From: CANJUD01 sp043750035
Lineage (GTDB): Bacteria; Bacteroidota; Bacteroidia; UKL13-3
Direction: 5' to 3'
Assembly: GCA_043750035.1 (NCBI GenBank)
Contig: JAYVCI010000104.1
Location: 1-5,640, forward strand
Length of the DNA stretch: 5,640 bases
In this document: in pieces, positions 1-5,640 of the stretch
Numbering within the stretch: the stretch's first letter is position 1
Layout of the letters: each line of letters begins with the position of its first letter
Translations under genes and position numbers: made by a program
Notes under the pieces: generated by a model
Databases searched by the model: none
The model's input: the letters and a program-made list of their open reading frames with translations, nothing else
Told to the model about the DNA's origin: nothing

Positions 1-374
1 CTGAACATGGGGAGTATAAGGTAACGCTTACTGTAGATGACAATGAAACAGGATGCAGTGGACAAAGGATCTACAAAAAAATGATCCGTGTTTCTGAGAT
101 AAATAAAACTGTTACTCAAATTTATCGCCGCAGTTTGGCTATTTATCCAAATCCAACAAACAGAGAATTTAAGTTTGTAATAGAAAAACCGGAGAATATT
201 TCTTATAATATTGAAGTAGTTAGTATTGATGGTAAACTCATCGCTACTACTGGGGCTATTTCACTAGGTACCACTGAAATGAATTTATCAGGATTAACCA
301 GTGGCCTTTATCTAATAAAAGTTAATATGGATAACGGTAAAACGCTTACAGGCAAATTGGTCTTGTTAAACTAA
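1..374 (+). CDS. Secreted protein, C-terminal part: end of PKD domain plus T9SS type A sorting domain (5' partial)
   Basis: The frame is open from base 3 to the left edge, so this is the 3' end of a longer gene; the ATG at 81 is internal, not a start. 123 residues are visible. The first part (EHGEYKVTLTVDDNETGCSG) has the closing-strand pattern of a PKD or similar Ig-like fold. After a short linker, about 79 residues from base ~135 match the type A C-terminal sorting domain (TIGR04183-like): a YPNPTN motif at the start, a central VVSIDGKLI strand, an LSGLTSGLYLIKV segment, and a final GKLVLLN. In Bacteroidota this domain sends Sec-exported proteins through the type IX secretion system, where it is normally cleaved and the cargo is released or anchored to surface LPS. 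The catalytic or binding part lies outside the window, so its function is unknown. It converges with the kinase gene, leaving 17 bp between stop codons. Confidence 0.93.
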   Translation, partial: EHGEYKVTLTVDDNETGCSGQRIYKKMIRVSEINKTVTQIYRRSLAIYPNPTNREFKFVIEKPENISYNIEVVSIDGKLIATTGAISLGTTEMNLSGLTSGLYLIKVNMDNGKTLTGKLVLLN

Positions 375-403
375 AACCAATAATTTCATGGCTAATTCTG
401 GTT
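375..403. terminator. Weak imperfect hairpin between convergent genes, possible bidirectional terminator
   Basis: AACCA (375-379) pairs with TGGTT (399-403), and inside it AATT (382-385) pairs with AATT (394-397). They are separated by a small asymmetric internal loop, with an 8-base apical loop. It lies in the 17-bp gap between converging stop codons and runs into the last codons of the kinase gene. The stem is AT-rich, short and has no clear U tract, so termination is inferred mostly from position. Confidence 0.25.
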
Positions 404-2272
404 AGGAAGTACTATTTCAAATATGGTACCCTCTCCAAATACGGAGTCCACATTTATTCGCCCATTCATTTTATTTATAATCTCTCGCACCATATAAAGC
501 CCTAGTCCAGTCCCTTGGCTTAGCTCTGTTGCCCTAAAGAACATTTTGAAAATCCTGTCCACATATTCTTTTTGAATTCCTATCCCATTGTCTTGTATTT
601 TTATTACAGCCTTCTCGCTGTCAATATTTATAGTTATATATATGTAATTCTCAGGTTTTCCAAAATCAGCGTATTTGATAGCATTTGAGATAAAGTTGTT
701 AAACAAGATACAGATTAAGTATCGGTCACCTATATATTCAACCTCTTTTTTAATGGAGACATCGGTAACTATCTTATTAAAGTTGGGCAAAAATTTGAGC
801 TGGTCAAATTTATCATTTATAATAGTCTCAAAATCCACTACCAATCTTTCAGGTTCATTATGACTAATTTTATGATACTCAATGATGTCTTTAATTACAT
901 TGTCCAATTTGTTTAATTGGTTTCTCATCATGTTCACATATATATTGTTAGGGTCATCGTCCCCAGTCAACTCAAACAAACTAATTAGCCCCATCACAGA
1001 CGTAATGGGTGAACGAAGATCGTGAGAGGTACGGTATACCAATGTGTTCAATTCCTCAATTATTTTTTGCAGGTGGTCATTCTTTAAATTGAGCTCGTTC
1101 TGTGCATGGACCATATCCGTAATATCTGTTACAATCCCAATTAAATAACTTGGATTCCCTGTTTTGTCTTTTACTACGCCTGCTGTAAGTTCAGCATATA
1201 AAATGTTCCCGTCTTTTTTAATATATCGTTTTCTCAGTTTATAGCTGTCTATTTCACCATTAATAGCCTTATTTTTTAATTCGTTGTGCAGCGGCATATC
1301 TTCTATATGACTTATTCCCAAAATTGTCTTTTCTTTCATTTCCTCCAGCGTATATCCCAATAATTTTACCCAAGAATCGTTCACAGAAATAACATTCCAA
1401 TCAAAATCAACTATTGCCACACCTGAAGGGTTTCGTTCGTATAGATTTCTAAAGCGTTCTTTATCTTCTATCACCTGCTCCATCATTTGGTATTGCTCAG
1501 TGATGTCTTTAAAAATCATGACAACATGGTCAGGGTTTTCTTCACTGAATTTATATATATGGATATCTAAGACGCATGGAGAAAAATCGAAACGGTTGGT
1601 ATGGAAAGTACTACGTAGCTTGCCGAGCTTTTTGGCCTCTGCCAAATTTTGCTCCATAAAAAGTGTGGTTTTTGTACCATCAGGCTGCATCTGAGGCTGG
1701 TTTACTGTTACTTCAAAATTTAGAAATTCTTCTCTACTGCATCTAAATATTTCAAGTACACGTTCATTACAATCTAGATTTTTATACTCTTTTGCATCAA
1801 ACAATACAATACCATCAAGGTTATTGTCGAATAAGTGTTTGTAGAATACTTCCTGCTCTTGCTTTCGTTTTTGGTCGTGTATAATTTGAGTAACATCTAC
1901 AGCAGTAGTAAAGATGAGCTTATCGTAACCCAAATAGTTTTTGATGATGTTTTTGGTAATTCTAAAATACCGAATCTCGCCATTATCTGCGGGTATTTCT
2001 ACCACAGGAAATTCAATCTTACCTTCTTTGGTCAATACTTCAATATCCTGTTTCAGATAGGTATCGAGCAAATCAGTATTCTCTACAAAGTCTTCGTCTG
2101 TTTTGCCTATAAAAAACGCAGCAGCCCTATTTTGGAAATCTGCAAAGTTTTTGTTCACCATCACATACCTGAAAAATTTATCTTTGAAAAAAGTATAATT
2201 AGGCGACAAGTCAAGCAATACCTGCACTTGTTCCTTTATTTCTTCATACAATATGATATCGCCATTTAGCAT
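392..2272 (-). CDS. Soluble PAS-PAS-PAS sensor histidine kinase
   Basis: 626 residues with no signal peptide or membrane segment, so probably a cytoplasmic sensor. There are three PAS-like units at about 20-130, 141-260 and 272-388; each ends in a DVT/DIT motif (DVTQI, DITEQ, DITDM), typical of PAS/PAC ends. A probable coiled-coil linker (~388-412) leads to the dimerisation/phosphoacceptor region with H417 in SHDLRSP. The ATP-binding domain follows: N box N526/N530 (NNFISNAIKY), G1 D561-G565 (DNGIGI), F box around F575-F579, G2 G587-G591 (GTGLGL). All key kinase residues are present, so it should be active. It lacks a receiver domain and no response regulator is in view, so partner and ligand are unknown. 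The ATG at 2272 follows an in-frame TAG (2282-2284). Only 25 bp separate it from the rRNA pseudouridine synthase gene upstream, so co-transcription is likely. A 7/8 match to TAnnTTTG (2293-2300, minus strand) could give a weak promoter of its own. Confidence 0.95.
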   Translation of the reverse strand: MLNGDIILYEEIKEQVQVLLDLSPNYTFFKDKFFRYVMVNKNFADFQNRAAAFFIGKTDEDFVENTDLLDTYLKQDIEVLTKEGKIEFPVVEIPADNGEIRYFRITKNIIKNYLGYDKLIFTTAVDVTQIIHDQKRKQEQEVFYKHLFDNNLDGIVLFDAKEYKNLDCNERVLEIFRCSREEFLNFEVTVNQPQMQPDGTKTTLFMEQNLAEAKKLGKLRSTFHTNRFDFSPCVLDIHIYKFSEENPDHVVMIFKDITEQYQMMEQVIEDKERFRNLYERNPSGVAIVDFDWNVISVNDSWVKLLGYTLEEMKEKTILGISHIEDMPLHNELKNKAINGEIDSYKLRKRYIKKDGNILYAELTAGVVKDKTGNPSYLIGIVTDITDMVHAQNELNLKNDHLQKIIEELNTLVYRTSHDLRSPITSVMGLISLFELTGDDDPNNIYVNMMRNQLNKLDNVIKDIIEYHKISHNEPERLVVDFETIINDKFDQLKFLPNFNKIVTDVSIKKEVEYIGDRYLICILFNNFISNAIKYADFGKPENYIYITINIDSEKAVIKIQDNGIGIQKEYVDRIFKMFFRATELSQGTGLGLYMVREIINKMNGRINVDSVFGEGTIFEIVLPNQN

Positions 2273-2297
2273 AAGAGGCTGCTAAATTAATACAAAA

Positions 2298-3329
2298 TCA
2301 TTTATTATGGATGATATAATGTCTCCATTTTTCCATAAGTCCAGCAAAATCTGCTGGCAGCTTACTTTCAAAAACCAGGTGCTTGTGGCTGGCAGGGTGA
2401 ATAAAACCAAGCATCTTGGCGTGCAATGCCTGCCTGGGCATTATATTAAAACAGTTATCAATAAACTGATTGTATTTTGCAAATGTAGTGCCTTTCAGTA
2501 TTTTATCTCCACCATAAGTAGCATCATTAAATAAGGGATGTCCAATGTATTTCATGTGTGCCCTTATCTGGTGCGTACGACCTGTTTCTAACTGGCACTC
2601 AATAAGGGTTACATAATGAAAACGCTCAAGCACAGTATAATGGGTAATTGCCTCTTTGCCATTATCGCCATCGGGGAATACTTGCATCATGCGGCGGTCT
2701 TTAAGGCTGTGGCCTATATGGCCTGTAATAGTGCCTTTATCTTGTGCCACATCGCCCCATACCAATGCTATATATTTACGGTCGATGCTATGGTCAAAAA
2801 ACTGACGGGCCAAATGGCTCATCGCCAACTCAGTTTTGGCAATCACCAATATGCCTGTGGTACCTTTATCTATCCGATGCACCAATCCCGGGCGTATCTC
2901 TCCATTTCTGCTGGTGGGAAGGTTTTGAAAATGATACACAAGTGCATTAACCAAGGTGCCTGTATAATTATTATATCCAGGGTGTACTACCATGCCCGAT
3001 GCTTTGTTCACCAATAATAATTGATCATCTTCGTATATAATATCTAAGGGAATGTTTTCTGGAAGTAACTCCGTATCGCGGGGTGGCGTGGGCAATACAA
3101 TGCTGAGCTTATCCGCAGGCTTTACTTTATAACTCGATTTTACAGGTTTGCCGTTTATGATAATGCTGCCTGCATCAGCCGCAGCTTGTATTTTGGTACG
3201 ACTGGCATTCTGTATTTTGTGCATCAAAAACTTATCTACCCTTAGCAAACTTTGTCCATTGTCCACCACAATATTAAAGTGTTCAAATAATTCGGGTTGC
3301 TCTTCTATCAGTTCTGTTTCTTCAGTCAT
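2298..3329 (-). CDS. rluD: RluD-family 23S rRNA pseudouridine synthase
   Basis: 343 residues from the chosen start, close to the size of E. coli RluD. An S4 RNA-binding domain occupies about 25-80 (LLRVDKFL, then SIIINGKPVKSSYKVKPADKL). The RluA/RluD catalytic domain follows, with the active-site Asp at D154 in GLVHRIDKGTTG and the conserved GRTHQIRAHMKYIGHPLFND segment at 250-269. The family isomerises uridine to pseudouridine in rRNA; RluD itself modifies helix 69 of 23S rRNA (1911/1915/1917). RluA/RluC-type targets cannot be excluded from sequence alone, so the symbol is a best guess. The frame stays open to an ATG at 3476, but those 49 extra codons read through the intergenic repeat and across the divergent hydrolase start. 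The ATG at 3329 is preferred: it sits 8 bp after a perfect TAnnTTTG box and begins an acidic N-terminus normal for the family. Probably first gene of a unit with the kinase. Confidence 0.93.
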   Translation of the reverse strand: MTEETELIEEQPELFEHFNIVVDNGQSLLRVDKFLMHKIQNASRTKIQAAADAGSIIINGKPVKSSYKVKPADKLSIVLPTPPRDTELLPENIPLDIIYEDDQLLLVNKASGMVVHPGYNNYTGTLVNALVYHFQNLPTSRNGEIRPGLVHRIDKGTTGILVIAKTELAMSHLARQFFDHSIDRKYIALVWGDVAQDKGTITGHIGHSLKDRRMMQVFPDGDNGKEAITHYTVLERFHYVTLIECQLETGRTHQIRAHMKYIGHPLFNDATYGGDKILKGTTFAKYNQFIDNCFNIMPRQALHAKMLGFIHPASHKHLVFESKLPADFAGLMEKWRHYIIHNK

Positions 3330-3337
3330 ATATTTTG

Positions 3338-3345
3338 CAAAGTTA
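3338..3345 (-). promoter_or_regulatory. Bacteroidota -7 promoter box for the pseudouridine synthase gene
   Basis: Minus-strand TAACTTTG is a perfect match to the TAnnTTTG element read by the primary sigma factor of Bacteroidota. It lies 8 bp upstream of the ATG at 3329, implying a leader of only a few bases or none. No TTG is present at the expected -33 spacing, which falls inside the inverted repeat. Confidence 0.55.
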
Positions 3346-3349
3346 AGGT

Positions 3350-3415
3350 GGGATTTGGGAATTGGGATTTGGGGAGCTGACGCCGAATGGCCCCATATCC
3401 CAAATCCTAATTCCC
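3350..3415. repeat. Palindromic intergenic repeat (GGGATTTGGG type)
   Basis: GGGATTTGGG occurs twice as a direct repeat (3350-3359 and 3364-3373, 14-bp period). The 17-base arm 3357-3373 pairs with the arm CCCAAATCCTAATTCCC at 3399-3415. The single non-Watson-Crick position (3364 with 3408) is a G-U wobble in plus-strand RNA and a C-A mismatch in minus-strand RNA. The 25-base loop is GC-richer than its surroundings. It fills most of the divergent intergenic region between the two gene starts. Translated, it gives the low-complexity peptide LGFGIWG. My recollection is that similar peptides appear as spurious extensions in other Bacteroidota annotations, which suggests a dispersed repeat; this was not checked. 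Confidence 0.75.
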
Positions 3416-3421
3416 ATTGCC

Positions 3422-3429
3422 TATTTTTG
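3422..3429 (+). promoter_or_regulatory. Bacteroidota -7 promoter box for the alpha/beta hydrolase gene
   Basis: TATTTTTG is a perfect TAnnTTTG match only 4 bases before the ATG at 3434. With a start site several bases downstream of the box, the transcript would be leaderless or nearly so. No TTG is found at -33 spacing; the upstream DNA is the right arm of the inverted repeat. Confidence 0.55.
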
Positions 3430-3433
3430 CACC

Positions 3434-4114
3434 ATGCAAAATCTAATTTTAGTTCACGGGGCACTGGGTACATCAAAATCGTGGGAACATATAGTGGCTC
3501 ATTTGGAAGGACATTGTAATATATTTACTATTAATCTGCCCGGGCATGGTGAATCTGTTGAACCAATGCGTGAATATAGCTTGAAATATTTTGGAGATTA
3601 TATAGCAAATTACGCAGATGAAAAAGGTCTTAACGATTATATATTGGCAGGCTATAGCATGGGCGGATATATAGGATTATATATGGCTGCCAATCATTAT
3701 AAAGGCATGAAAAAACTATATACCATTGCCACCAAAATGCTTTGGGATAAAGCAATAGCCAACAAAGAAGCGATGAAATTGGACTATAATATTTTGGCCG
3801 AGAAAGCCCCGCAGTTCCTCGCCATGCAACAAAATTTACATCCCAATAATTGGCCCGATATATTAACCGATACACAACATATATTAAAACATATTGGTTT
3901 AAATCCAATCAGTAAAGAGCATTTGCAAGCCATACAAATTTCGGTTCAAATGTGTGTGGGCTCAGTCGATAAGATGGTAACCCAAGAAGAAACTATCGAA
4001 GCCGCAAACCATATTTCCAATTCAAGTTCTATGATATTGGAAGAGCAGCCGCATATTATCGAAAAGATGGATGGGGGAGTGGTGGCAAATTCTCTAAGGA
4101 AGTTTATTGGGTGA
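3434..4114 (+). CDS. Small alpha/beta hydrolase (MenH/BioH-like fold)
   Basis: 226 residues, cytoplasmic, with no signal peptide. The alpha/beta-hydrolase fold is clear: an N-terminal strand with the oxyanion-hole HG motif (VHGALG, 8-12), LPGHGES at 35-41, and the nucleophile elbow GYSMG with S75. A late strand carries the probable acid D179 (VGSVDKMV), and H207 (EQPH) is the probable catalytic His, so the triad S75-D179-H207 appears complete. The cap region (~105-165) is short and helical. The fold covers esterases, MenH-type lyases, BioH-type carboxylesterases and others. No menaquinone or biotin gene is nearby, so the substrate is not assigned. The frame extends upstream to an ATG at 3362, but that part reads through the inverted repeat. 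The ATG at 3434 is chosen because the next residues (MQNLILVHGALG) are the normal first strand and a -7 box lies just before it. It is divergent from the pseudouridine synthase gene and convergent with the barrel gene, 36 bp away. Confidence 0.92.
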   Translation: MQNLILVHGALGTSKSWEHIVAHLEGHCNIFTINLPGHGESVEPMREYSLKYFGDYIANYADEKGLNDYILAGYSMGGYIGLYMAANHYKGMKKLYTIATKMLWDKAIANKEAMKLDYNILAEKAPQFLAMQQNLHPNNWPDILTDTQHILKHIGLNPISKEHLQAIQISVQMCVGSVDKMVTQEETIEAANHISNSSSMILEEQPHIIEKMDGGVVANSLRKFIG

Positions 4115-4150
4115 TAATATTATACCATTTGTTCCAGAACTTTCAGCAGA

Positions 4151-4885
4151 TTATTTTATTATTCGATGAAAAATTAATCTACCACTCACACCTACGTATG
4201 ATGGGCTTGACATAGTTTCAAACTTATAGTTTCTGTTGGTTATATATATTTGATGTGTGGTTATTTTACTGCCTTGTCCCAACTTAATACGTAACCCAAC
4301 CTGTAGGTCTATTCTTTTGCTGAACCTGTATGTTTTACCTATCTCTATATGCCAACCAAAATTGGTAGCTTTTCGAGAATTAACTTGTCGTGACCAATAA
4401 AAGGTATCAGCATTATTTTGAGAAAAACTAATTGACCAGGTATCATAAACACTGTTATTAATATTATAAGAAATGCCTGTACTAATATAGCATTTATCCA
4501 AAATATGTGAGCGAAAGCCACTCCAAGTAAACATTAGTAGCGGCTGTGCTGATGTAATAGTGGTTGAACTATTTCGTTGGACATACTTTTTTTCCAAAGG
4601 GTTATAATCACGGAAAAGTTGGTATCTATAATTGTTCACATCAAAATATATACTAAGCGATGCAGATAAGTGAGAATTAATACACTTATTGTAACCAATG
4701 CCCAATGATTCAGAACCATTAAAACGTTTTAAATTAAAAGCTGCTGGCACATTACCACTGGGCAAGAAGCGGCTGTAGCAGTACATGGGTATATAGTTTA
4801 TAAAAATACCACTTGGGTTTTGGGCTTGGGAATTAATACATATAACAATGCAGGGTATCAATAATAATTTTATCTTGTTTTTCAT
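4151..4885 (-). CDS. Probable outer-membrane beta-barrel protein, unknown function
   Basis: 244 residues starting with a Sec signal peptide: KNK, a hydrophobic core LLLIPCIVICI, then NSQAQ, with likely signal peptidase I cleavage after A21. The two Cys in the core (C12, C16) are not in a lipobox. The mature part has many short alternating hydrophobic/polar stretches rich in Tyr, Ser and Asn (for example HLSASLSIYFDV, CYISTGISYNI, RIDLQVGLRIKL). It ends in a strand-like YVGVSGRLIFHR, as expected for a small barrel of about eight strands. It lacks a C-terminal Phe. I do not recognise a named family; it resembles the loosely defined 'outer membrane beta-barrel' proteins common in Bacteroidota. 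The leader before the ATG is A-rich (AAAAAAAATTAA in mRNA sense) with no Shine-Dalgarno motif, as is usual in the phylum. It is transcribed alone, divergent from the lipoprotein gene. Confidence 0.8.
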   Translation of the reverse strand: MKNKIKLLLIPCIVICINSQAQNPSGIFINYIPMYCYSRFLPSGNVPAAFNLKRFNGSESLGIGYNKCINSHLSASLSIYFDVNNYRYQLFRDYNPLEKKYVQRNSSTTITSAQPLLMFTWSGFRSHILDKCYISTGISYNINNSVYDTWSISFSQNNADTFYWSRQVNSRKATNFGWHIEIGKTYRFSKRIDLQVGLRIKLGQGSKITTHQIYITNRNYKFETMSSPSYVGVSGRLIFHRIIK

Positions 4886-5072
4886 TTAATTTTTTTTAAA
4901 ATTTAGTAAAAGGAAACGATTGAGTAAAATTATTACATTGAGAATATTTAATCTACTAGATACAGTTAATTTGGAAAGGGTTGCATTTTTATAAAAATTG
5001 AATGTGTTAAATATATTAATTACTTACTAACTAAGCTATGATTTTTATTTTATTTTATATGCACTATGTTCC

Positions 5073-5080
5073 TATATTTG
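5073..5080 (+). promoter_or_regulatory. Candidate -7 promoter box upstream of the lipoprotein gene
   Basis: TATATTTG matches TAnnTTTG perfectly and would give a leader of about 65 bases before the ATG at 5152. No TTG at -33 is visible, and the region is very AT-rich, so a chance match is possible. Confidence 0.4.
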
Positions 5081-5091
5081 TAAAAGAAATG

Positions 5092-5099
5092 CAAATTTA
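5092..5099 (-). promoter_or_regulatory. Candidate -7 promoter box facing the barrel gene
   Basis: Minus-strand TAAATTTG is a perfect TAnnTTTG match pointing towards the barrel gene, leaving a leader of about 200 bases. There is no -33 TTG. It is the only perfect minus-strand match in the 266-bp intergenic region (4886-5151), which otherwise shows only A/T runs and no open frame or strong hairpin that I can support. Confidence 0.25.
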
Positions 5100-5151
5100 T
5101 TAGCTTAATAAAAGTGTACCCTAAGCACTATAAAACACTGGCGATAAACGG

Positions 5152-5565
5152 ATGAAAACCCGATTTTTAATAATAAACATACTGGTGCTTATCATTATGG
5201 GCATTGGTTTTAATAACTGCAAAAAGAAAGAGCCTATACCATTTCAAGGGCCACGCGATGCCAGCTTTGAAAGCTATGGTATTATCCCTGCCTGGGTCCC
5301 TAACACTAGCTTTTTTTTGAGTGGCACCGGTTCTCAGGATATTACTTTAGAATCAAATGGGTCTCCATCTTATGGTTTTATGCCATCTAATGGCAATTAT
5401 TATATAAATGCCAGTGTCCATTTAAGTAATGTTACCAGAGATGTGCCCAATGAGCTACTTTATCAGCAAGACGTAGATTTAAGCCATTCCAATAAAATGA
5501 TTTTTGATTATAGTTTTATAGGTAAAAATAATAATAGATATACTTTAGTAACTGTCAAGAAATAA
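5152..5565 (+). CDS. Lipoprotein with jelly-roll-like domain, probably 3'-truncated by IS insertion
   Basis: 137 residues. The N-terminus is a lipoprotein signal: MKTR, hydrophobic FLIINILVLIIMGIGF, then NNC with C23 as the likely lipidated Cys, followed by KKKE. The lipobox is loose (F at -3, N at -1), as is common in Bacteroidota; charged residues just after the Cys fit surface export signals, though that is inference. The rest (ASFESYGIIPAWVPN, GSQDITLESNG, PSNGNYYINASV, LLYQQDVDLSHSNKMIFDYSF) resembles the first strands of a carbohydrate-binding-like jelly roll that begins with 'xSFE...W'. It stops after about 105 residues of this region, short of the roughly 150 I would expect. The last ten bases overlap the transposase frame coming from the opposite strand, so the final 10-15 residues and the stop codon are probably supplied by insertion-sequence DNA. 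Best read as a disrupted gene with a chimeric end; a naturally short protein is possible. Confidence 0.7.
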   Translation: MKTRFLIINILVLIIMGIGFNNCKKKEPIPFQGPRDASFESYGIIPAWVPNTSFFLSGTGSQDITLESNGSPSYGFMPSNGNYYINASVHLSNVTRDVPNELLYQQDVDLSHSNKMIFDYSFIGKNNNRYTLVTVKK

Positions 5566-5640
5566 CTTGTTCAAAATTTGGTTTAATAGTATAGTTCCAT
5601 TCTCCATGAAATTCACTTTTGTTAATATTTATTTCCTCCA
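5555..5640 (-). mobile_element. ISAzo13-family transposase C-terminus (partial, continues beyond the right edge)
   Basis: A minus-strand frame is open from the right edge (first full codon 5636-5638) to TGA at 5555-5557, giving the 27 C-terminal residues. They include EFHGEWNYTIKP near the end. I recognise this as the conserved C-terminal signature of ISAzo13-family transposases (the 'Rhodopirellula transposase' DDE domain, PF07592), where it follows a '..INI...' stretch, here EEININKSEFHGEWNY. This is recognition from memory, not a search. The catalytic DDE residues and the rest of the element lie outside the window. One IS terminus must lie a little to the left of 5555, inside the lipoprotein frame; I cannot define the terminal inverted repeat without the other end. 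Confidence 0.8.

Noticed and set aside
81..374. Complete 97-residue small gene starting at the ATG at 81
   Set aside because: The same frame is open to the left edge and encodes a PKD-like strand before this Met. T9SS sorting domains do not occur as stand-alone proteins without a signal peptide.
1835..2269. 144-codon plus-strand open frame opposite the kinase
   Set aside because: It is antisense to the strongly supported first PAS region of the kinase and is a hydrophobic, low-complexity reading without domain features. The other plus-strand frames at 675-863 and 1500-1694 are rejected for the same reason.
2616..3017. 133-codon plus-strand open frame opposite the pseudouridine synthase
   Set aside because: It is antisense to the conserved catalytic domain, including the HRIDK motif. 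The frames at 2307-2534, 2744-2950 and 3148-3519 are likewise shadows.
3350..3415. CRISPR or classic Rho-independent terminator at the GGGATTTGGG repeat
   Set aside because: There are only two direct copies 14 bp apart with no spacers. The site lies upstream of both neighbouring genes, with no poly-U tract at the end of the stem in the relevant orientation.
3630..3908. 92-codon minus-strand frame inside the hydrolase
   Set aside because: It is antisense to the nucleophile elbow and cap region of a clear alpha/beta hydrolase; its Tyr/Trp-rich peptide looks like reverse reading of ATA/TAT-rich codons.
4115..4150. Terminator between the convergent hydrolase and barrel genes
   Set aside because: I see only a short AT palindrome (TAATATTATA region) and a GTTC..GAAC pair with a two-base loop. 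Neither makes a convincing hairpin with a U tract.

Overview
The window looks like an ordinary chromosomal stretch of an AT-rich member of the Bacteroidota. The evidence is a type IX secretion (T9SS) C-terminal sorting domain, a relaxed lipobox Cys followed by KKKE, the 'HRIDK' form of an RluD-family enzyme, A-rich leaders without Shine-Dalgarno sequences, and several matches to the Bacteroidota -7 promoter box TAnnTTTG. Genus and species cannot be read from it.

Layout, left to right. (1) The 3' end of a secreted PKD/T9SS-sorted protein (+). (2) Converging on it from the right, a probable two-gene minus-strand unit: an RluD-type 23S rRNA pseudouridine synthase (start corrected to 3329) followed 25 bp later by a soluble three-PAS histidine kinase with no partner regulator in view. 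(3) A 104-bp divergent promoter region largely filled by a GGGATTTGGG-containing inverted repeat, with a -7 box on each side close to the respective start codon. (4) A small alpha/beta hydrolase (+, start corrected to 3434). (5) Converging on it, a signal-peptide-bearing probable outer-membrane beta-barrel protein (-). (6) A 266-bp AT-rich divergent intergenic region. (7) A lipoprotein gene (+) whose 3' end runs into the end of an insertion sequence: the last 86 bases encode, on the minus strand, the C-terminus of an ISAzo13-family transposase, and its stop codon lies inside the lipoprotein reading frame. The lipoprotein is therefore probably truncated by the insertion.

The genes do not form one pathway. 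They look like housekeeping (RluD), signalling (kinase), general metabolism (hydrolase) and cell-surface functions (T9SS cargo, barrel, lipoprotein) side by side. The observations most worth following are the transposase fragment with its truncated host gene, and the palindromic repeat between the two divergent promoters. I found no evidence of a new multi-gene system, CRISPR array, tRNA or rRNA.
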